Positions 1-6,185 of a stretch of 14,104 bases of DNA are shown in pieces. The notes beneath the pieces are model-generated. The model ran no database searches and was not told where the DNA came from. It was given only the letters and a program-made list of their open reading frames with translations. This DNA is from Rhodospirillaceae bacterium (GTDB lineage Bacteria > Pseudomonadota > Alphaproteobacteria > Rhodospirillales > Magnetospirillaceae): positions 1 through 14,104 of the forward strand of contig DUZC01000023.1 in assembly GCA_013349735.1 (NCBI GenBank). Direction: 5' to 3'. The stretch's first letter is position 1. Every line of letters starts with the position of its first letter. Made by a program: the position numbers and the translations under genes.

Positions 1-1561
1 TGGCTGCGGCGATGCGGTCGATGACCGCCTGATCGCGCAGCAATTCGCCGGTGCCTTTATGGACGAACACGGTGATTGGAACGCCCCAGGCCCGCTGGCG
101 TGAGACGCACCAGTCCGGCCGGCTTTCCACCATCGCAAAGATGCGGTTGCGTCCCTGGGCCGGCACCCAACGGGTCGCATCGATGGCTTTGAGCGCCTTT
201 TCGCGCAGCTGATTGCTGTCCATGCTGATGAACCATTGCGGCGTGGTCCGAAAGATCAGCGGGGCTTTGGAACGCCAGGAATGGGGATAGCTATGGATCA
301 GTTTACTGCTATGGAGCAGGGCACCGACCGCTTTCATGGCTTCGACCACCGGTTTGGCCACCGGCGAATAATATTTGCCATCTTTGCCCTGGGCCAGGAC
401 CGATTGTCCGGCAAAAATCGCCACGCCCGGCGCGTAGCGCCCATCGGGCTGAACCGTTTCCGGCACGGCGATTCCATGGGCCATGCCAAGATGCCAGTCG
501 TCCTCGCCATGTCCGGGCGCAATATGAACAAAGCCGGTGCCGACATCATTGGTGACAAAACCGCCGGGCAGCAGGGGAACCGGAAAATCATAGCCGCCCT
601 TGGCATCTGGATGGGTTTGCCAGGGATGGCGGGCAATGGTCCCGGCCAGGTCATGCCCCTTGAGCCGGGCCAATATCTGCCGGTCGGTGATTTTGGCATC
701 CGCCAGCACCTGTTCGGCAAGATCTTCACTAAGAACCAGAACCTCGCCCGGGACCGCCAGGCTTCCGTCCCCCACCGCTTCGACACGCAGCAGCAGATAG
801 GTCAGGTCGGGGCCAAAGGCGATGGCCCGGTTGCCCGGCATCGTCCAGGGTGTGGTGGTCCAGATGACCACCTGCGCTCCGGCAAGTTCAGGACGGGGTG
901 ATTCGACAATCGGGAAGCGCACCCAAATAGTTACCGAACCATGGTCGTGATATTCCACTTCCGCTTCGGCCAAAGCGGTCTTTTCGACCACAGACCAGAG
1001 AACCGGCTTGGAGCCTTTGTAAAGGCCCCCATTCATTACAAATTTACCCAACTCACGGGCGATTTGCGCTTCGGCCTGATAGGCCATGGTGGTGTAAGGA
1101 TGGTCCCAGTCGCCCATCACCCCCAGGCGTTTGAACTCTTCCCGCTGAACGGTGATCCAATGCTCGGCGAACTGGCGGCATTCCTGGCGGAAGGCGATGG
1201 GGTCCACTTCGTCCTTATCGAGCCCGGCCGTGCGGTATTTTTCCTCGATTTTCCACTCGATCGGCAAACCATGGCAGTCCCAGCCGGGAACATAATTGGC
1301 GTCCTGGCCAAGCATCTGCTGGCAGCGGTTGATGACATCCTTGAGAATCTTGTTGAGCGCATGGCCGATATGAAGATGACCGTTGGCATAGGGGGGGCCG
1401 TCATGCAGGACGAATTTCGGCCGTCCCTTGCTTTCCTGGCGCAGGCGGGAAAACAGGTTCATTTCGGCCCAGCGCGCCAATAATTTTGGCTCCAGGTCGG
1501 GCAGGCCGCCTTTCATCGGAAAGTCGGTCTTTGGCAGAAAGACGGTCGTTTTGTAATCCAC
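1..1561 (-). CDS. ileS: Isoleucine--tRNA ligase, N-terminal ~520 residues (3' end beyond left edge)
   Basis: Class I aminoacyl-tRNA synthetase that charges tRNA-Ile in the cytoplasm and edits mischarged valine. The N-terminus reads VDYKTTVFLPKTDFPMKGGL, matching the family start. The HIGH signature is at residues 64-67 within NGHLHIGHALNKILKD. The CP1 editing domain shows WTTTPWTMPGN near residue 235 and APGHGEDDW near 344. VSRQRAWGVPI near 490 marks the return to the catalytic fold. The KMSKS loop and anticodon-binding domain lie outside the window, so about 55% of the usual ~940 residues is present. The start is GTG at 1561, chosen because family homology begins exactly there and a GAGAG ribosome-binding site lies a few bases upstream. 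The first ATG would delete the conserved N-terminus. It follows ribF after 14 bp and is surely cotranscribed with it; ribF-ileS adjacency is common in proteobacteria. Confidence 0.97.
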   Translation of the reverse strand, partial: MDYKTTVFLPKTDFPMKGGLPDLEPKLLARWAEMNLFSRLRQESKGRPKFVLHDGPPYANGHLHIGHALNKILKDVINRCQQMLGQDANYVPGWDCHGLPIEWKIEEKYRTAGLDKDEVDPIAFRQECRQFAEHWITVQREEFKRLGVMGDWDHPYTTMAYQAEAQIARELGKFVMNGGLYKGSKPVLWSVVEKTALAEAEVEYHDHGSVTIWVRFPIVESPRPELAGAQVVIWTTTPWTMPGNRAIAFGPDLTYLLLRVEAVGDGSLAVPGEVLVLSEDLAEQVLADAKITDRQILARLKGHDLAGTIARHPWQTHPDAKGGYDFPVPLLPGGFVTNDVGTGFVHIAPGHGEDDWHLGMAHGIAVPETVQPDGRYAPGVAIFAGQSVLAQGKDGKYYSPVAKPVVEAMKAVGALLHSSKLIHSYPHSWRSKAPLIFRTTPQWFISMDSNQLREKALKAIDATRWVPAQGRNRIFAMVESRPDWCVSRQRAWGVPITVFVHKGTGELLRDQAVIDRIAAA

Positions 1562-1575
1562 GGGTTTCTCTCTGT

Positions 1576-2514
1576 CTAAAAGGCCAAAGCGCGGCGGGCA
1601 GCCACGCAGTCTTGTTCAATTTGAACTTTGAGGGCGGCGGGTCCATCAAATTTTTGTTCACCGCGCAAAAAGTCCGCCAGGGCAACACGAAGATGACGGC
1701 CGTAAAGATCGCCGTCAAAATCAAACAAATGAACTTCGAGCACCCGATCCTCCTTGCCGAAGGTTGGTCTTTGCCCAAAATTGGCGACGCCCGGCAACCA
1801 TTGGGTGGCTTCGCCTTTGTCGATCCCGGCGCGCACCGCATAAACCCCAAAAGCGGGCAGCAGAAAATCAGCCATATGCAGGTTGGCGGTGGGAAATCCA
1901 AGCTGCCGGCCCCTTTGGTCCCCCAACTCGACCCGACCCTCAATTTCCCAGTCCCGCCCAAGCAGTTGGGCCGCCTGGCGAGGGTTTCCCTGCGCCAGCA
2001 TCTCGCGAACACGGCTAGAGGAATAGAGGCTGCCGTCCTCAGCCCGTAACGGGTCGATGATCTGGACGGAAAAGCCTTTTTGGACACCACGGGTTTGCAG
2101 CATGGCACCATTGCCTTTGCGGCCATGGCCAAAGGCAAAATCGTACCCGACCACGATCTGGACGGCGCCAAGGGCCTCGCCCAGAATGTCATCGGTGAAC
2201 TGTTCCGCCGTATGGGCCGCAAAGGCCAGATCGAAATGCTGCATGAGCAGGAAGTCCAGGCCGAGCGATTCAATCAGCCGAGCCTTGACCCGGAACGGGG
2301 TCAGTCGAAAGGGCGGTTTGTCCGGATTGAAAACCGTGCGGGGATGGGGCTCAAAGGTCATGGCGCCGGCGGCGACGCCAAGCCGGCGGGCGGTTTTGAC
2401 GGTGGTATTCAGAATGTTCTGGTGGCCCAGATGCACGCCATCAAAATTGCCGAGTGCCAGCACGCCGCCTCGGATAGCAGCCGGCAATTCAGTAAAATGA
2501 CGAAAAATGCGCAT
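1576..2514 (-). CDS. ribF: Bifunctional riboflavin kinase / FAD synthetase
   Basis: Cytoplasmic enzyme that phosphorylates riboflavin to FMN and adenylates FMN to FAD. The 312 residues are the normal family length. The N-terminal nucleotidyltransferase domain shows GNFDGVHLGHQ at 22-32, GYDFAFGHGRKGN at 123-135 and YSSSRVREML at 164-173. The C-terminal flavokinase domain shows RQLGFPTANL at 203-212, NFGQRPTFG at 245-253 and LEVHLFDFDGDLYG from 259, which contains the expected catalytic-site glutamate. The ATG at 2514 has an AGGGAT ribosome-binding site just upstream. It lies between a MaoC-like gene (180 bp upstream) and ileS (14 bp downstream), all on the minus strand. No FMN riboswitch-like structure is evident in the upstream gap. 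Confidence 0.97.
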   Translation of the reverse strand: MRIFRHFTELPAAIRGGVLALGNFDGVHLGHQNILNTTVKTARRLGVAAGAMTFEPHPRTVFNPDKPPFRLTPFRVKARLIESLGLDFLLMQHFDLAFAAHTAEQFTDDILGEALGAVQIVVGYDFAFGHGRKGNGAMLQTRGVQKGFSVQIIDPLRAEDGSLYSSSRVREMLAQGNPRQAAQLLGRDWEIEGRVELGDQRGRQLGFPTANLHMADFLLPAFGVYAVRAGIDKGEATQWLPGVANFGQRPTFGKEDRVLEVHLFDFDGDLYGRHLRVALADFLRGEQKFDGPAALKVQIEQDCVAARRALAF

Positions 2515-2620
2515 AGGATCCCTGAGCCCAAGCAGTGAGGGGGTAAGGGGTATTCGATAAACGCGCCCTGCGCAACCCCGCGCGAGGCGGCTCTGGGTGA
2601 TCCGGCTCTAAGCCTGGTGG

Positions 2621-2655
2621 CCGGCGGCGTTGAGCTCAGGCTCAATCGCCGCCGG
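2621..2655. other. Strong hairpin in the maoC-like/ribF intergenic gap
   Basis: CCGGCGGCG (2621-2629) pairs with CGCCGCCGG (2647-2655), and TTGAGC (2630-2635) pairs with GCTCAA (2640-2645). The loop is the tetranucleotide TCAG and there is a single bulged base at 2646, giving 15 base pairs in all. Neither strand has a T-tract after the stem, so it is not a classical intrinsic terminator. It lies about 40 bp after the stop codon of the upstream MaoC-like gene and could stabilise or process the transcript, or partly attenuate read-through into ribF-ileS. The 2515-2694 gap holds no gene. Confidence 0.75.
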
Positions 2656-2694
2656 GAACCCAACGGGCGCAGTCGGCCTTGCGCGCTGTCGTTT

Positions 2695-3123
2695 TTACCC
2701 GCGCGAGGGAATCATCAAAGTGGCATCGCCATCAATGACGACGGTCGTGCCGACGCTGCAGGTTGTTTTGAACGAGGCCCGCTTCTTCTCGGGGAACAAT
2801 TCAAGGATCTCGACTTTGGCGACAACCGTGTCGCCAATTTTCACCGGGGCCTTGAAGCGAAGATTTTGCGACATGTAAATGCAGCCTGGGCCGGGCATTT
2901 TGGTTCCGAAGACGGCCGAAATAAAGCCGGCGGACAGCATGCCATGGGCGATGCGGCCCTTGAACATGGTCTTGCTGGCATATTCTTCGTTCAAATGGAC
3001 GGGGTTGGTGTCACCCGAGACCCCCGAGAAAAGCACAATATCCGCCTCGGTGACGGTTTTCGCAAAAACCGCTGTCTGCCCAACCGAAAGATCTTCAAAG
3101 TAATAGCCGTTCAAATCGCTCAT
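2695..3123 (-). CDS. MaoC-like (R)-specific enoyl-CoA hydratase family protein
   Basis: Single hot-dog-fold protein of 142 residues, the usual length for PhaJ/MaoC-type hydratases, which reversibly hydrate trans-2-enoyl-CoA to (R)-3-hydroxyacyl-CoA. The hydratase signature FSGVSGDTNPVHLNEEYA spans residues 32-49. The catalytic pair is Asp38 and His43, with the expected D-x4-H spacing, and it is followed by RIAHGMLSAGFISAVFGTKMPGPG. The ATG at 3123 is preceded by an AAAGG element, and a good sigma-70-type promoter lies about 70 bp upstream. Such enzymes supply (R)-3-hydroxyacyl-CoA for polyhydroxyalkanoate synthesis or act in acyl-CoA metabolism. The local context (ribF, ileS) does not identify the substrate, so I leave the symbol blank. 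The family call is secure. Confidence 0.93.
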   Translation of the reverse strand: MSDLNGYYFEDLSVGQTAVFAKTVTEADIVLFSGVSGDTNPVHLNEEYASKTMFKGRIAHGMLSAGFISAVFGTKMPGPGCIYMSQNLRFKAPVKIGDTVVAKVEILELFPEKKRASFKTTCSVGTTVVIDGDATLMIPSRG

Positions 3124-3198
3124 GGCTGCCTTTGTCCTTTACTGTCATGATTAAGCCATCTTAGACGGCTGCTATGCTGCACTGCCGAAGAGTGGCCG

Positions 3199-3227
3199 AG
3201 TATAGCCATGGGCGGCGTCAAGGACAA
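3199..3227 (-). promoter_or_regulatory. Candidate sigma-70 promoter of the maoC-like/ribF/ileS block
   Basis: On the minus strand a -35 TTGTCC (3222-3227) and a -10 TATACT (3199-3204) are separated by exactly 17 bp. The -10 matches the consensus at 5 of 6 positions and the -35 at 4 of 6. Initiation would fall near 3192, leaving a ~70-nt leader before the ATG at 3123. Recognised by eye only. Confidence 0.55.
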
Positions 3228-3275
3228 GCTGTTGACGTTGACGGGCTGCATCTTGGCCAAGGCTTTGAGTCTGCC

Positions 3276-3304
3276 TTGACTTGCGTCCTCCAACTCTCTA
3301 AATA
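3276..3304 (+). promoter_or_regulatory. Candidate promoter of the tRNA-Met gene
   Basis: TTGACT (3276-3281) is a near-consensus -35. TAAATA (3299-3304) is a weak -10 after a 17-bp spacer. It lies 20 bp before the mature tRNA 5' end. The -10 overlaps a perfect 8-bp inverted repeat at 3301-3322. Confidence 0.45.
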
Positions 3305-3322
3305 GCCGGTTCCACGGCTATT
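3301..3322. repeat. Perfect 8-bp inverted repeat abutting the tRNA 5' end
   Basis: AATAGCCG (3301-3308) and CGGCTATT (3315-3322) are exact reverse complements around the six bases GTTCCA. The repeat ends two bases before the mature tRNA start and overlaps the putative -10 and start site. It may be a promoter-overlapping protein site or, if transcribed, a leader hairpin next to the RNase P cleavage position. Confidence 0.6.
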
Positions 3323-3324
3323 AT

Positions 3325-3401
3325 GGCGGAGTAGCTCAGCTGGTTAGAGCAGCGGAATCATAATCCGCGTGTCGGGGGTTCAAGTCCCTCCTCCGCTACC
3401 A
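3325..3401 (+). tRNA. tRNA-Met (anticodon CAU), elongator type
   Basis: The 77-nt cloverleaf includes an encoded CCA (3399-3401). The acceptor stem GGCGGAG/CTCCGCT has one G-U pair at the first position. The D arm begins GCTCAG, and the anticodon arm is GCGGA-ATCATAA-TCCGC (3352-3368) with CAT at 3359-3361. The T arm contains GGGGG-TTCAAGT-CCCTC. The anticodon stem lacks the three G-C pairs of an initiator tRNA, so this is the elongator. A lysidine-modified tRNA-Ile2 shares the CAU anticodon and cannot be formally excluded, but the body resembles alphaproteobacterial elongator tRNA-Met. Confidence 0.96.
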
Positions 3402-3409
3402 ACAATATC

Positions 3410-3454
3410 AAGGGGTTATGTCCGGAAATTGGCCATAACCCCTTGTTGTTTATT
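3410..3454 (+). terminator. Intrinsic terminator of the tRNA gene
   Basis: AAGGGGTTATG (3410-3420) pairs perfectly with CATAACCCCTT (3434-3444), an 11-bp stem, followed by the T-rich GTTGTTTATT. A further AACAA/TTGTT match flanks the stem. It begins 8 nt after the CCA end. On the opposite strand the T-run is weaker, so termination of the convergent higBA transcript here is possible but less likely. Confidence 0.8.
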
Positions 3455-3488
3455 AAGCTCATACCGTCCTTTTAAAAGCAGCGCCGAT

Positions 3489-3848
3489 TCACGCTGCCCG
3501 TGGCTTGATCTCGCGCTCGATGGCCGCACCGTGTTTCCCGGCCGTAATCGACAGGTCGTAGGCACTTTGGATGTTCAACCAGAATCTTGCGCTCGTTCCA
3601 AAGAAACGTGCTAGGCGTAAGGCCGTCTCGGCGGTCACTGCCCGTCGGCCCAGTACGATGTCATTGAGGCGTGTCCGCGGCAGCTTGAGGGCCGCAGCCA
3701 GGGCATAGACGCTCATACCAAGCGGATCCAGGAATTCGTGCTTCAGAATGTCACCTGGATGCACCGGGCCAAGTGGGGGCGTCGCAATGTCAATGACCTC
3801 GGATAGGTCGATACGACCAGCGTCAAGATCTTCGCGGCGAATCGTCAT
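3489..3848 (-). CDS. higA: HigA-family antitoxin (XRE-type helix-turn-helix)
   Basis: 119-residue antitoxin of a type II toxin-antitoxin pair, expected to neutralise HigB and repress the operon. The N-terminus, beginning MTIRREDLDAGRIDLSEV, is followed by HPGDILKHEFLDPLGMSVYA and a helix-turn-helix at about 44-70. TSARFWLNIQSAYDL near 85-99 is a strong HigA/VapI-family signature. I chose the ATG at 3848: it lies 13 bp after the higB stop and has an AAAGG element about 9 nt upstream. An in-frame start at 3914 would overlap higB and add 22 residues with no family likeness. The toxin-first gene order is typical for higBA. The palindrome upstream of higB is its likely operator. Confidence 0.9.
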   Translation of the reverse strand: MTIRREDLDAGRIDLSEVIDIATPPLGPVHPGDILKHEFLDPLGMSVYALAAALKLPRTRLNDIVLGRRAVTAETALRLARFFGTSARFWLNIQSAYDLSITAGKHGAAIEREIKPRAA

Positions 3849-3861
3849 GATGCGGGGCCTT

Positions 3862-4143
3862 TCAATGGTAATCACAGAATTCAACATCGTGGGCATCGCC
3901 ATCTTGCCAGACAAAGCAAATGCGCCATTGATCGTTGACGCGGATGCTGTGCTGGCTGGACCGATCGCCTTTCAATGCCTCCAGGCTGTTGGATGGCGGA
4001 ACCCGAAGGTCGTCCAACTGGGTTGCTTGGTCGATCATCACCAATTTGCGCTGCGTTCTTGCCACTAAGTCCGCTGGTGTACCCTTCGGCGTCTTCCCTT
4101 GGAACATGGCGGATGTGCGCCTATCGGCGAAGCTCTTGATCAT
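3862..4143 (-). CDS. higB: HigB-family toxin (RelE-superfamily mRNA interferase)
   Basis: 93-residue protein beginning MIKSFADRRTSAMFQGKTPK. The body contains DLVARTQRKLVMIDQATQL, DLRVPPSNSLEALKGDR and the C-terminal QHSIRVNDQWRICFVWQDG...VEFCDYH, all characteristic of the HigB group of ribosome-dependent endoribonucleases. The basic residues and the C-terminal His expected in the RelE fold are present. The open frame extends upstream to 4203, but the extra 20 residues match nothing in the family, and the ATG at 4143 gives the standard length. No Shine-Dalgarno sequence precedes this ATG, and the promoter -10 lies so close that the mRNA may be leaderless. It is followed by higA and is divergent from hipBA. 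Confidence 0.91.
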   Translation of the reverse strand: MIKSFADRRTSAMFQGKTPKGTPADLVARTQRKLVMIDQATQLDDLRVPPSNSLEALKGDRSSQHSIRVNDQWRICFVWQDGDAHDVEFCDYH

Positions 4144-4149
4144 CGACGT

Positions 4150-4178
4150 AATGTAATCCGTTACGAACGTAACGTCAA
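4150..4178 (-). promoter_or_regulatory. higBA promoter with palindromic operator in the spacer
   Basis: On the minus strand there is a -35 TTGACG (4173-4178), a 17-bp spacer and a -10 TACATT (4150-4155). The perfect palindrome CGTTACG-AA-CGTAACG occupies 4159-4174, almost filling the spacer, as expected for an autorepressed toxin-antitoxin promoter bound by HigA. Both hexamers are identical to those of the divergent hipBA promoter. Confidence 0.65.
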
Positions 4179-4207
4179 TCGGTACGAAAGTTCGGTGTCG
4201 CAAGCAA

Positions 4208-4247
4208 ATGATATGACCGGTTCAAGGAGCACATGATCTGACCGATT
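4208..4247. repeat. Imperfect 15-bp direct repeat between the two toxin-antitoxin modules
   Basis: ATGATATGACCGGTT (4208-4222) and ATGATCTGACCGATT (4233-4247) differ at two positions, and their starts are 25 bp apart. They lie midway between the divergent promoters. The repeat could be a regulator site or a scar of insertion or recombination; nothing in the sequence decides between these. Confidence 0.5.
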
Positions 4248-4275
4248 TTAGGGTCCTTCTAACAGGGGTGCCACC

Positions 4276-4320
4276 TTGACGTAATAGAAGCGTACTCTTA
4301 CATTAAGCATGATAGTGTAA
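4276..4320 (+). promoter_or_regulatory. hipBA promoter and inverted-repeat operator candidate
   Basis: The -35 TTGACG (4276-4281) and the -10 TACATT (4299-4304) are 17 bp apart. An inverted repeat, TTACATT (4298-4304) with AGTGTAA (4314-4320) and one mismatch, overlaps the -10 and the start region. This position suits repression by HipB. A ribosome-binding site, AAAAGGA, follows before the ATG at 4336. Confidence 0.6.
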
Positions 4321-4335
4321 AAGGACGCATATGTT

Positions 4336-4653
4336 ATGGCTACGCCCCACACCCCGACGCTGGCTGCCAAGCGGGCCATTCGCAAGATCGGCACGGATCT
4401 TCGTACGGCACGTCTCCGCCGGCATCTGCCGATGGAGATCGTCGCACAGCGCGCATTCATAAGCCGGCCGACCTTGGCCAAGGTGGAAGCGGGGGATCCC
4501 GCCGTGGCCTTTGGCATCTACGCCTCGGTGATGCAAGCCTTGGGTTTGATCCGCCCCTTGGCCGAGATCGTCGCCGACGATCCCATGGGCGATGCCCTGG
4601 CCAATGAAAAGCTGCCGAAACGCGTGCGTCAAAGGAAGGTTCCGGCGAAATGA
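4336..4653 (+). CDS. hipB: HipB-like antitoxin (XRE-type transcriptional regulator)
   Basis: 105-residue DNA-binding protein. A helix-turn-helix covers about residues 17-55 (IGTDLRTARLRRHLPMEIVA, then FISRPTLAKVEAGDP). MQALGLIRPLAEIVADDP is typical of HipB-like partners of HipA kinases, and the C-terminal tail is basic (PKRVRQRKVPAK). The start is the ATG at 4336, with AAAAGGA upstream; a nearby ATG at 4331 is out of frame. The stop overlaps the hipA start as ATGA, so translation is coupled. The expected role is to bind and neutralise HipA and to repress this promoter through the inverted repeat at 4298-4320. The identity rests on the partner gene as much as on its own sequence. Confidence 0.9.
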   Translation: MATPHTPTLAAKRAIRKIGTDLRTARLRRHLPMEIVAQRAFISRPTLAKVEAGDPAVAFGIYASVMQALGLIRPLAEIVADDPMGDALANEKLPKRVRQRKVPAK

Positions 4654-5927
4654 GCGCCGATGAGATCGAGGTCCATGCGAGCCTCAATGGGCGGACCCAT
4701 AGGGTCGGGGTTTTGCGGGTGATGGTGCGCGGCGGCCGAAATACGGCGACGTTCGGCTACGACCCGGCCTGGCGCGATGTTCCCGGTCACTTTTCGCTCG
4801 AGCCGGCCCTGCTCGTGGGGGAGGGGGTTTTTTCACTCGACAAGGGGCGGGAGATGTTCGCCTCGATCGGCGATTCGGCGCCCGACATCTGGGGACGGCG
4901 CCTCATGCAGCGCATGGAGCGCCGTCGCGCCAAAGCCGACGGCCGCGCCACCCGGAGCCTCACCGAGGCTGACTACCTGCTTGGCGTCGCGGATGTGGCC
5001 CGGCTTGGCGCCTTGCGGTTTCGCCGGTTTGGCGACGGCGACTTCCTGTCGCCGCTCCGCCCAGGCCACAGTGTCCCGCCATTGATCGACCTGCCGCGGT
5101 TGCTTTCCGTGACCGAAAGGGTGTTACGCGACGAGGAAACCGACGAGGATCTTCTCTTGCTGTTGGCCCCGGGCTCTTCTTTAGGTGGCGCACGACCCAA
5201 AGCGTCGGTGACCGACGACGATGGCCAATTGGCGATCGCCAAATTCCCAAAAGAAGTCGACGACTATTCTGTCGAAACCTGGGAGGAGGTCGCCCTGCGT
5301 CTGGCGGACCTGGCACAGATCCGTACGGCGGAACATCGTCTTGAGTGGGTTGGGGGCAAACCCGTGCTGCTGTCGCGCCGGTTCGACCGCGATCAGCATG
5401 GTATTCGATTCCCGTTTCTTTCGGCCATGTCGATGTTGAACATGGTCGACGGGGATCACGGGAGTTATCCGGAGCTGGTGGACGGGCTGCGCAGCTACGG
5501 CAATGACACGGCCCGCGATGCAGCCGAGCTTTACCGCCGGATGGTGTTCAACATTCTGGTCTCCAACGTTGACGACCATCTGCGCAATCACGGCTTCCTT
5601 TGGCAGGGCGAGCTCGGCTGGAAGCTGTCGCCAGCCTATGACCTGAACCCGGTTCCGGTCGATGTAAAGGCGCACATCCTGTCGACCAACGTCAGCTTGG
5701 ACGAAGGCACCTGCTCCATCGAGTTGGCCCGGGAAAGTGCCGAATATTTCGGCCTTTCGCTGGCCGAGGCGGATGCGATCATCGGTGGGGTGGCGGGCGC
5801 GACCCGTCGCTGGCGGGAAGTCGCCGCGGAGGTCGGGGCGCGCAAGGCCGAGATCAATCGCATGGACAGTGCTTTCCAGCACGAGGCGTTGGAGATTGCG
5901 CTGAAATTGGCCAATGTGTCTGCCTAA
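4650..5927 (+). CDS. hipA: HipA-like serine/threonine kinase toxin
   Basis: 425-residue HipA-fold kinase. Known family members phosphorylate glutamyl-tRNA synthetase or other targets and cause growth arrest and persistence; the target of this one is unknown. Visible features are the glycine-rich loop SSLGGARPK (176-184), whose Ser177 aligns with the autophosphorylated Ser of E. coli HipA; the ATP-contacting Lys198 in AIAKFP; the catalytic loop NVDDHLRN (306-313), with Asp308 as the likely base; and the metal-binding Asp331 in SPAYDL. All catalytic elements are intact and the length is normal (~430-440), so the gene looks functional. It overlaps hipB by four bases. Long open frames antisense to it are coding shadows. 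Confidence 0.95.
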   Translation: MSADEIEVHASLNGRTHRVGVLRVMVRGGRNTATFGYDPAWRDVPGHFSLEPALLVGEGVFSLDKGREMFASIGDSAPDIWGRRLMQRMERRRAKADGRATRSLTEADYLLGVADVARLGALRFRRFGDGDFLSPLRPGHSVPPLIDLPRLLSVTERVLRDEETDEDLLLLLAPGSSLGGARPKASVTDDDGQLAIAKFPKEVDDYSVETWEEVALRLADLAQIRTAEHRLEWVGGKPVLLSRRFDRDQHGIRFPFLSAMSMLNMVDGDHGSYPELVDGLRSYGNDTARDAAELYRRMVFNILVSNVDDHLRNHGFLWQGELGWKLSPAYDLNPVPVDVKAHILSTNVSLDEGTCSIELARESAEYFGLSLAEADAIIGGVAGATRRWREVAAEVGARKAEINRMDSAFQHEALEIALKLANVSA

Positions 5928-6185
5928 ACGGGAAGCGGTCTGGCACAACTGTCCTCGGGTTTTTGACGAAAGGGCGCCCTGGTGGCAGACGAGCTTGTCC
6001 GACAATCCCTTCTTGGGCTGAGGCGTGATCCCGTCCCCCCATTTTTTTCTTGAAGTTGGCCAAAAGGACGCCGCCATCGGTCGTCTCCTGCCAACCGTGG
6101 TTTTCGGGACCGGCTTTTGGCTTCCAGAATTGGCCGATGGCTTGTAAAACGCTTTCTAGGGGTAGGAGAATAAGGCGGCGTTTGC
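5928..6185. other. 258-bp gap after hipA, no recognisable gene
   Basis: I see no convincing coding sequence, tRNA or clear terminator hairpin between hipA and the next operon. The minus strand is open in more than one frame, and one frame has a plausible-looking stretch (HGWQETTDGGVLLANFKKK). It has no good start and no family likeness that I know, and it runs antisense into both neighbours. The run CCCCCCATTTTTTTC near 6034-6048 is notable. The stretch may be a decayed remnant or the right boundary of the toxin-antitoxin insert. Confidence 0.5.

Noticed and set aside
236..901. Long plus-strand open frame (221 codons)
   Set aside because: It is antisense to the unmistakable ileS coding sequence; its product resembles no family and is rich in residues typical of GC-rich shadow frames.
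1401..2273. Minus-strand 290-codon open frame over the ribF/ileS junction
   Set aside because: It runs out of frame across two confidently identified genes on the same strand, so it is a shadow.
5181..6077. Minus-strand 298-codon open frame antisense to hipA
   Set aside because: hipA carries all kinase motifs in the plus frame. The antisense frame has no recognisable domain, and its extension into 5928-6077 is not convincing.
3325..6185. Complete integrative element with attL/attR at the tRNA
   Set aside because: No integrase gene and no downstream copy of the tRNA 3' end was found by eye, so only a suggestion of insertion is kept.
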